Source: Abiotrophia sp938010525
GTDB taxonomy: Bacteria > Bacillota > Bacilli > Lactobacillales > Aerococcaceae
Assembly (NCBI RefSeq): GCF_938010525.1
Contig: NZ_CALLVK010000015.1
Location: 19,559 to 83,558, forward strand
Reading direction: 5' to 3'
Length of the DNA: 64,000 bases
Both the position numbers and the translations under genes were made by a program. Positions 57,687-64,000 of this stretch are shown piece by piece (within the stretch, counting starts at the first letter, position 1; each line of letters begins with the position of its first letter). A model generated the notes under the pieces. The model was given only the letters and a program-made list of their open reading frames with translations, made no database searches and had not been told where the DNA came from.

Positions 57687-59537
57687 ATGAAGCGAATCAG
57701 ACGATTATTTCAATCGATCCATTTTAAAATTCCGATTCAAATCATTATTATTCTGCTGATTGCTTTCCAATTCGTGGGGGTCTACTTCGTTAACCAATAC
57801 GAGAGCCGTACGCTTAAGAACTACCAGGATCAGATCGATACCCAGGTAGAGTTCTTGGTTAACAATGTGACGCCAATCTTAGAAGAACGCTTGAGTGAGA
57901 CGGATGAACGCGCCCGTCTGACTCAGGTCATTGATACCTTCTCAAATAGTAATTTGACCCGTATCCAAATCATCAACACTAAGGATGGGATTATTGCGTC
58001 AAATAACGCCTTGGACCAGTCAGAAGCACTGGCTAAGACCAATGATAATAATGTGAGGGAAGCGTTGGTTAGCCAACGCTCTTCTAAGTTTTCAGAGTAT
58101 GATGTCAATAACAAGCGTCATACCTACACCACGATTAAGCCTATCTTGAGTCAGTCGAATAATACGGTGGTAGGAGCTGTCCGGGTGACGGCCAATATGA
58201 ACCGGGTCTATGAGCAGACCCAGAGTGTCATGAGTGTCTTCATCCAATCAGCAGTTATCGCCATTGTGGGGAGCTTTATCCTAGCTTTAGTGCTCTCCCA
58301 AGGCTTAACCCTACCCATTGAAAACATGCGCCAACAAGCCCTGCGGATTTCAGAAGGGATTTATAACTATCCGGCCAAGATTTTTGGGAATGACGAGTTG
58401 GGCGAACTGGCCAAGACCCTTAATGAATTATCGGTTAAGGTTAAGGACTCCCAAGAATTGATTGAATCCGAACGTCAACGTTTGGACGGGATTCTCCGTT
58501 ATATGACCGACGGGGTGATTGCGACCGACCGGCGTGGTAATGTCCTGCTGGTTAATGAGCGCGCCCTGCAACTCTTGGGTATCGACCAACAATCCGCCAT
58601 CGGGATTTCCATTATTCGCCTCTTGCGGCTCAAGGATCAATATACCTTGACCGACTTGCTAGGTGATGACCGGGAAATCCTCATGGATTGGGTAGACCAC
58701 GGGGAATATTCCATCCTCAAGGGAGAATTCTCAGTTATTCGCCGTGAGACCGGCTTCGTTACCGGGGTGGTCTGTGTCTTAACAGACGTTACCGAACAAG
58801 AGAAGACCGAGCAAGAACGTCGGGACTTTGTATCCAACGTCTCCCACGAATTGCGGACGCCTTTGACTTCCATTAAGTCCTATACCGAAGCCCTGCGCGA
58901 AGGGGCTTGGCAGGACAAGGTCATTGCACCTCAATTCCTCAATGTTATTCAGTTGGAGACCGACCGTATGATGCGGATGATTGGTAACCTGCTAGATCTA
59001 TCCAAGATTCATGAGGGTCAATATAAACTCAACCTAGAATACATTGACTTTAAGCGCATGGTCAGTCACATTCTGGACCGCTTTGAATTTATGCTGGAAC
59101 AGAATCCTGACCAGAAGAAATTTAAACTTGAGCGGGATTTCACCTCGCGGGAAATCTATCTGGAAATTGACCAGGACCGCGTGACCCAAGTGATTGATAA
59201 TATTTTAAACAATGCCATCAAGTATTCTCCGGATGGGGGCGTCATCGTCGTTAAGATTGAAGACTCCCATTCCCATGTCCACTTGTCCATCAAGGACCAG
59301 GGGCTAGGGATTCCGCAGAAGGATATCCCACATCTCTTCCAACGCTTCTACCGTGTCGACAAGGCACGGTCGCGTGAGCAAGGGGGGACAGGGCTTGGCT
59401 TGGCTATTTCCAAGGAAATCATTGAACTGCATGGTGGGAAAATCTGGGCGACCAGTGTGGAAGGCAAGGGTTCGACCTTTGGTTTTGACCTCCCATATCT
59501 GCAGATGGATTTTGATGATGAAGGGTGGGATGATTGA
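57687..59537 (+). CDS. walK: Sensor histidine kinase WalK (YycG)
   Basis: A 616-residue kinase with two membrane helices (about 16-36 and 181-203) enclosing an extracellular PAS-like domain, then HAMP, a cytoplasmic PAS domain (about 262-370), HisKA with S-N-V-S-H387-E-L-R-T-P-L-T-S and a HATPase domain ending G-G-T-G-L-G-L-A-I-S. The full domain set is that of Bacillus/Staphylococcus WalK, unlike the streptococcal VicK that lacks the large external domain. Its stop codon overlaps the start of walH. Confidence 0.96.
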   Translation: MKRIRRLFQSIHFKIPIQIIIILLIAFQFVGVYFVNQYESRTLKNYQDQIDTQVEFLVNNVTPILEERLSETDERARLTQVIDTFSNSNLTRIQIINTKDGIIASNNALDQSEALAKTNDNNVREALVSQRSSKFSEYDVNNKRHTYTTIKPILSQSNNTVVGAVRVTANMNRVYEQTQSVMSVFIQSAVIAIVGSFILALVLSQGLTLPIENMRQQALRISEGIYNYPAKIFGNDELGELAKTLNELSVKVKDSQELIESERQRLDGILRYMTDGVIATDRRGNVLLVNERALQLLGIDQQSAIGISIIRLLRLKDQYTLTDLLGDDREILMDWVDHGEYSILKGEFSVIRRETGFVTGVVCVLTDVTEQEKTEQERRDFVSNVSHELRTPLTSIKSYTEALREGAWQDKVIAPQFLNVIQLETDRMMRMIGNLLDLSKIHEGQYKLNLEYIDFKRMVSHILDRFEFMLEQNPDQKKFKLERDFTSREIYLEIDQDRVTQVIDNILNNAIKYSPDGGVIVVKIEDSHSHVHLSIKDQGLGIPQKDIPHLFQRFYRVDKARSREQGGTGLGLAISKEIIELHGGKIWATSVEGKGSTFGFDLPYLQMDFDDEGWDD

Positions 59538-60946
59538 TGATTCGCCGTCTCTTTATTCCTATTACCTTAATTCTGGCCGTCCTCACCAGCGGGGTCCTTT
59601 CTTGGTTGCTTCTAACCAACCCTGATTTTCTCTATGGTGCTAATTCGCAAACGCCACAACAAACCGTTCGTAATGAGCAAGTGGACAGTCTCAATCGCCA
59701 AGTAGCTGGCATGAAATTAAGCGATGTGCTAGCACCCGTAGCCCTAGATGCCTATGAGGCAGGGGGGTACTGGGAAGCTGACCCTAGCCATCTGGAGCAG
59801 GTGACAGCGGCCTTAGCTCAGACGCCTAGCGAACTCGGGGGCGACTTTGGTGTGGTAGAGTCTTCAACAACTTTTGCCAGCATGTCGACCAGTCCTCGTT
59901 TGATTCTGCGTTTTGCTGACCGCTTGCCGGTCTCTCTGTGGGGACAATGGTTCAAGTCCAAAGATGGCCCGCCACTCGATTTTGAAGCTGATCAAATTTG
60001 GCTTTTGAAAGAGGAGCCCCAAGCCCTCTACTTAGTCAATCAGGTAGATGAGACCTATGTGCGGGTGCCCCTCAATGGTTGGGACTTTGCTAGCCTCTAT
60101 CAGACCGTGACCCAGGATGTCACTTCTTGGACCGCCATGTCCCAAGTGCCTTTGGCCAAGGGCAAGGCCTTGATTCGGACGGAAGCCTTTAGTCTGCCAA
60201 GTCAGGTCTATACCCTCAAGAAAGAATCAGAAGCCAATCTGATTGGTCTCTTCTTCGGTTCGGACAACTACTCCATTACGGATAGCGGTGAGAGTGGGGA
60301 GAAAAAATACAAGACCTTGGACTTGGAACTAGATGTCAACTCTGATAGTCATGTCTATACTGCGCGAAGTGAAGCTAGCCAGAACCGCAATGCTGTCAAT
60401 CGCGACCAAGTCATCATGGATTCTTTTGCGGAAATGAGGAAATATGGTATTTGGACGCAAGGAATACGCCTGACGACCAATACCAACACCAATACTCTCT
60501 ACTACCAGCGTTATTTGGAAGGTTATCCGCTCATGTCGGATGCTTCGCCATATTATCTAGGCTTACAATTTAATCTATCTCCTAAGGTAACGCGTTTTTC
60601 AGGGACCTTCCTGAGCCTGCGTTCTCATATAGAAGATAAGAGTGTATCCACCTCGCTTGATGCAGCAAGCAGTCTGGTCTCCCAACTCCATGAACAGGGG
60701 TTAGCGACAACGGATTTAGATCGCATTTTTGTGGCCTATGAATGGCAGGCCAATATGGAGAACTTCCAATTGGTGACCTTCCTGCCTAAGTATTATGTCG
60801 AGTACAAAGGGCGCTATATTTCCTTAGACCGACTTAATCGTGGTGAGTTGCGTAATAACCAGGAAGCTAGTAGCTCTGACCTAGTGTCGAGTGATAGTCC
60901 AAGTCTTACTGAAGAGAACACCCTAAATGAAGGGGGCCAAGAATAA
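59537..60946 (+). CDS. walH: WalH (YycH), regulator of WalK
   Basis: A 469-residue membrane-anchored extracellular protein with one N-terminal helix (about 5-28). It restrains WalK together with WalI through membrane and extracellular contacts in Bacillus. Sequence is poorly conserved in this family; assignment rests on length, topology, and position directly after walK and before walI. The ATG shares its A with the walK stop codon, indicating coupling. The C-terminus is Ser/Glu-rich. Confidence 0.88.
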   Translation: MIRRLFIPITLILAVLTSGVLSWLLLTNPDFLYGANSQTPQQTVRNEQVDSLNRQVAGMKLSDVLAPVALDAYEAGGYWEADPSHLEQVTAALAQTPSELGGDFGVVESSTTFASMSTSPRLILRFADRLPVSLWGQWFKSKDGPPLDFEADQIWLLKEEPQALYLVNQVDETYVRVPLNGWDFASLYQTVTQDVTSWTAMSQVPLAKGKALIRTEAFSLPSQVYTLKKESEANLIGLFFGSDNYSITDSGESGEKKYKTLDLELDVNSDSHVYTARSEASQNRNAVNRDQVIMDSFAEMRKYGIWTQGIRLTTNTNTNTLYYQRYLEGYPLMSDASPYYLGLQFNLSPKVTRFSGTFLSLRSHIEDKSVSTSLDAASSLVSQLHEQGLATTDLDRIFVAYEWQANMENFQLVTFLPKYYVEYKGRYISLDRLNRGELRNNQEASSSDLVSSDSPSLTEENTLNEGGQE

Positions 60947-61800
60947 TGGATTTTAAACGAACCCAGATTTTACTCTTAGTCTTCTTTATCTTCTTTGATG
61001 CTTATTTGGCCTTTACCTTAATTACTAAGCAGCAGGTAAGACAGACCAATAGGGCGGAGGTCACCAATGTTAGCATTGAGACCCAGCTCAAAAACCGTAA
61101 CATTAAAATCAACCAGACCTTATCTAACGAGAGTTATCAATTGCCAATCGTGAAGGCAGAGACTAGCCAAGTCCTAGATAAGGAACGTGGCACGCTCCAA
61201 GGTCAGACCGCCCGTTATAATAATGGAGTCTTACAATCGACCTTTGATCAGCCACTGGATTTGGGTCTCGGACTTGATCGCGATAGCAAGACCTTGACCC
61301 AGGAGCAGGTAGAAGACATTCGCCGTAATTTCTTGGATCGGCCTGAATACTTTGTTCGGGGGGCAGAATATACGGTTTGGTCCTTCAGTCCAGAATCTCG
61401 GACCCTAACCTTCTACATGGTGGCCTATGATGGCTATCCTGTGGTTGATGGCACGTCAGAATTGCGCCTGAGCTTTAACGCGGATTTTCAGCTGCGTGAA
61501 TATACTCAGACCTACCAAAGCGACTTCAAGGTCTTAGATCAACCCATCTCTCTTATTAGTATCAAAGATGCGCTCAAACTTTTAGAGAAACGGGTGGATA
61601 CCTACATTCCGGATGGCTCGACCATCCAGCAAATTAGCCTGGGGTATTATCGTACGGTTAATTTGCAAGAATTCGATGTCTATACGCCCGTTTGGGAGAT
61701 TACCTATAGTCAAGATGAAGCAAGTACACGTACCGTCTTGGTCGACGCAGTGGAACACCAAGTAGTGACCAAGCCTAATACAGCTGTTACCACACCATAA
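60946..61800 (+). CDS. walI: WalI (YycI), regulator of WalK
   Basis: A 284-residue protein with an N-terminal membrane helix (about 5-23) and an extracellular two-lobed YycI domain (about 95-280), with the D-G-Y-P-V-V-D-G-T-S-E-L motif. With WalH it modulates WalK. The start overlaps the walH stop by one base (TAATG). The gene usually next, walJ (metallo-hydrolase), is missing; a DUF2207 gene follows instead. Confidence 0.9.
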   Translation: MDFKRTQILLLVFFIFFDAYLAFTLITKQQVRQTNRAEVTNVSIETQLKNRNIKINQTLSNESYQLPIVKAETSQVLDKERGTLQGQTARYNNGVLQSTFDQPLDLGLGLDRDSKTLTQEQVEDIRRNFLDRPEYFVRGAEYTVWSFSPESRTLTFYMVAYDGYPVVDGTSELRLSFNADFQLREYTQTYQSDFKVLDQPISLISIKDALKLLEKRVDTYIPDGSTIQQISLGYYRTVNLQEFDVYTPVWEITYSQDEASTRTVLVDAVEHQVVTKPNTAVTTP

Positions 61801-61814
61801 AGGAGGAAAATAAG

Positions 61815-63743
61815 ATGAAGCGACGCTCATTCTTTTGGTTAGCATTAATGGCCCTAGTGCTCGCGCTTGCGGGACCTATTAGCCAGATACGTGCTGCCGA
61901 AGTATCTTATAAGATTACCAATCAAGATGTCACTGCCGAAATTACGGCTGAAGGGAATGTTAAATTTACCCAGAAATGGGTCTTTGACACCAGTTTCATG
62001 AATGGTGCCCTCCTCAAGGTGGATACAGGAGGCTTTGAATTAGGGGCCTACAAAATCGGTGTTGAAAATGGCAACAAGCTAGAGGAGTTCACTGAGGATA
62101 AGTTGGACTCCAAGCAGCCTAAGACCTTCCACATTCAATCAAACCGTAACATCAGAACTTTCAAGGCTTACTACCCTGTTAGCAATAAGAAGGTAACCTT
62201 TGTGGCCGAGTATACCCTCAATCACATCGTGACCAACTATGCCGATACAGCGGAATTCAACCGTAAGCTAATTGGGGAAGGTGTTGACTTCAAAACCGAC
62301 GTTACTGCCAAGGTCATTCTGCCACCAGGCCAAATTACCGATAAGGATAGTTTCAAAGCCTGGGCCCATGGTGGGACCGGAAGCGGGACAGTAGAATTGG
62401 GCCAAGAAAATGGGCGTTCTGTCGTGATGCTTAAGTCTAATGGAACACCAGCCAATCGCTTTGTCGAAGTGCATACCATTTTCCCAACGTCCTTGACGCC
62501 ACACAACACCAATGTCGTCAATCAGAATATGAAGGCAGAAATTGAATCTAAGGAAGCTGCCCAAGCTGAGGCAGACCGCAAGGCCTATGAAAGCCAGAAG
62601 TATGCCACTAGTGCTGTCCAGTGGGGGGCTATGATCCTCATGACCTTGCTTCCCTTTCACCTCTGGCGTAAATACTTTAAGTTACGTCGCCAGTTGAATC
62701 CTAATCCGGTTCAATTACCCATCCACAACTACAACTTGCCCTCACATACGGCGCCAGCAGTGGTCACTGCAGCTGTTTTCCGGTCCAGTGGGGAACCTAA
62801 TCCCGATGACTTCTCAGCAACAGTTGCTGACTTAGCCCGTAAGGGGTATTTGGAGCTAGAGGAAGAACGTCGCGAAAATCGCGGCATCTTCAGCAATAGT
62901 TCCATGACCGCGCGTGTCACTAAGTTGACTGACGAGGTAGCCGACTATCCGCTTCAAGGTCACGAACGGGCAGTTTTGACCTTCCTCTTCCCAGATGATG
63001 AAACAAGTGTCACCCTAGAAGATTTGGAAAAACGCATGAAGAAGAACCGGCATTTTGCCAAGAAGCGCTTGGCAGCCTACGAAAACTTCCAAAGCCGCGC
63101 TAGCATCGCCGGATCACAGCTAGTGGAATCGGCGCGAGACAAGAATAACAGCTTGCGTTTCCAAGCCATTGGGGCCATTATCCTCAATGTCATCTTAGGT
63201 GGAGCGGCCCTCTTTGCAGGCTTTATGGCCACCAATCATCCCTTCCTGCAACAAGTAGGCTGGATTGCACTTGGCCTAGCCCTCTTTGAAATCGTCCTTA
63301 ATGTGATCTTTATGATTACCGTGTCTGTCCGACCACTCCGGACGGCAGAGGAAGACCAACTCTATCAAGAGTGGCATGGCTTTGCCAAGATGCTAGAAGA
63401 TGTGGGGCAAATGAATATGCGAGACATTGCTTCCCTAGCTCTTTGGGAAGAATACCTCGTTTATGCCATCGCCTTTGGGATAGCGGATAAGGTCTTGGAT
63501 GCCCTCAAGGTTCAATTCACTCAAGCAGAGTTGGTAGAAGGTATGACCTACTATCCAATGTACTATAATACAGGCCTCTACAGCCATGTGCTCAGCCAAT
63601 CCATCTCATCTAACGTGAGCTCGGCTTCCGCTTATAGCCAAGACCACTCTTACTCCGGTAGTAACTCCGGTGGTTTCGGTGGTGGCTTCAGTGGTGGCTC
63701 CTCCGGTGGGTCCGGTGGTGGCGGCGGCGCAAGTGGCTTCTAA
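61815..63743 (+). CDS. DUF2207 domain membrane protein
   Basis: A 642-residue membrane protein. A signal peptide (about 1-28) precedes an extracellular DUF2207 domain (about 30-245) rich in strands. A helix near 266-286 follows, then a cytoplasmic region with a winged-helix-like segment, two helices near 445-505, and a C-terminus of glycine/serine repeats (about 610-642). AAAGGAGG lies nine bases before the ATG. Function is unknown. Its spacing of 14 bp from walI suggests that it is read with the wal operon, although a terminator follows only after this gene. Confidence 0.85.
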   Translation: MKRRSFFWLALMALVLALAGPISQIRAAEVSYKITNQDVTAEITAEGNVKFTQKWVFDTSFMNGALLKVDTGGFELGAYKIGVENGNKLEEFTEDKLDSKQPKTFHIQSNRNIRTFKAYYPVSNKKVTFVAEYTLNHIVTNYADTAEFNRKLIGEGVDFKTDVTAKVILPPGQITDKDSFKAWAHGGTGSGTVELGQENGRSVVMLKSNGTPANRFVEVHTIFPTSLTPHNTNVVNQNMKAEIESKEAAQAEADRKAYESQKYATSAVQWGAMILMTLLPFHLWRKYFKLRRQLNPNPVQLPIHNYNLPSHTAPAVVTAAVFRSSGEPNPDDFSATVADLARKGYLELEEERRENRGIFSNSSMTARVTKLTDEVADYPLQGHERAVLTFLFPDDETSVTLEDLEKRMKKNRHFAKKRLAAYENFQSRASIAGSQLVESARDKNNSLRFQAIGAIILNVILGGAALFAGFMATNHPFLQQVGWIALGLALFEIVLNVIFMITVSVRPLRTAEEDQLYQEWHGFAKMLEDVGQMNMRDIASLALWEEYLVYAIAFGIADKVLDALKVQFTQAELVEGMTYYPMYYNTGLYSHVLSQSISSNVSSASAYSQDHSYSGSNSGGFGGGFSGGSSGGSGGGGGASGF

Positions 63744-63750
63744 CTAGATC

Positions 63751-63781
63751 AAAGACTGGGACTTTGTCCCGGTCTTTTTTT
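63751..63781 (+). terminator. Terminator after the DUF2207 gene
   Basis: AAAGACTGGGAC and GTCCCGGTCTTT pair (one G-T) around a short loop and are followed by seven T residues. Confidence 0.9.
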
Positions 63782-63912
63782 GATTTTGTAACTTATGAAA
63801 ATTTCTTGCTATTTGGGCTTGACTCTGACTAAGTGGCGTGATATATTAATGTTCGTCTGAAAATGACAGACCAACTATCCGAAAAAATATTTGAGAAAGT
63901 CGAAAAAAAGTG

Positions 63913-64000
63913 TTGACTTCTCCAATGCAGGGTGGTAAGATATAAAAGTTGTCACGTGGTGGCAACAAGCACATTGAAAACTAAACAAAGACACACCAAG
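63913..64000 (+). promoter_or_regulatory. Probable rRNA operon promoter and leader
   Basis: TTGACT (63913-63918) and TAAGAT (63936-63941) are 17 bases apart. The following GTTGTCACGTGGTGGCAAC hairpin and the TTGAAAACTAAACAAAG segment are typical of leaders just upstream of 16S rRNA in Lactobacillales. The rRNA gene itself would lie beyond the window. The 130 bp before the promoter shows no gene. Confidence 0.62.

Noticed and set aside
1..64000. tRNA genes
   Set aside because: No cloverleaf with GGTTCGA-type T arms was seen by eye; a tRNA scan would be needed to exclude divergent ones.

Overview
The window looks like the chromosome of a Gram-positive lactic acid bacterium (Lactobacillales). 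Evidence is the walRKHI cell-wall regulon, the Rex repressor, CcpA-type cre sites, MsmEFG-style sugar transporters that lack their own ATPase, strong AGGAGG ribosome sites, and an apparent rRNA promoter and leader at the right end. The moderate GC content and the gene mix suggest the Aerococcaceae, with Abiotrophia-like species the best guess. That placement is inference; no 16S sequence is visible.

Layout. Positions 1-6300 form an accessory island: two DUF488 genes, a dual-OB gene interrupted by an in-frame slippery A7 heptamer, a large phospholipase D/helicase/DUF3427 protein, and a NERD nuclease-like gene bracketed by palindromic repeats. Positions 6480-8150 are an AT-rich scar of a conjugative or transposon element (broken replication gene, GNAT, SnoaL-like, TnpW). 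Positions 9150-16230 and 16240-25843 are two parallel alpha-glucoside regulons. Each has a solute-binding protein, two permeases and a LacI regulator. The first carries a GH31 alpha-glycosidase. The second carries a GH65 phosphorylase, a beta-phosphoglucomutase and a GH13 alpha-glucosidase. Positions 26266-29959 hold lysC divergent from hom-thrB. Positions 30005-38187 hold membrane and secreted proteins: a YeiH exporter, a nitroreductase, a secreted tannase-like hydrolase, and a two-component system beside a tandem DM13 protein. Positions 38388-41213 hold five tandem paralogues of a small two-helix membrane protein. Positions 41420-43770 pair a sulfatase with its formylglycine-generating enzyme. 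Positions 43942-47326 are a cre-controlled MurNAc recycling operon (murQ-murP-mupG). Then come rex, a NUDIX hydrolase, a yybP-ykoY manganese riboswitch with its P-type ATPase, a 103-bp palindromic array abutting a second NERD gene, a methyltransferase-HAD fusion, an L,D-transpeptidase, walR-walK-walH-walI, a DUF2207 protein, and a probable rRNA promoter.

The most unusual signal is a set of tandem palindromic repeats. Five clusters have an 81-82 bp period and one has a 103 bp period. Two of the clusters sit directly against, or flank, paralogous genes encoding a NERD (PD-(D/E)xK) domain plus a CxxC-CxxC ribbon. This resembles the REP/RAYT arrangement but with a different protein family, and is proposed here as a candidate undescribed repeat-nuclease system. 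A second candidate is the DUF488-DUF488-dual-OB cassette with its possible programmed -1 frameshift.
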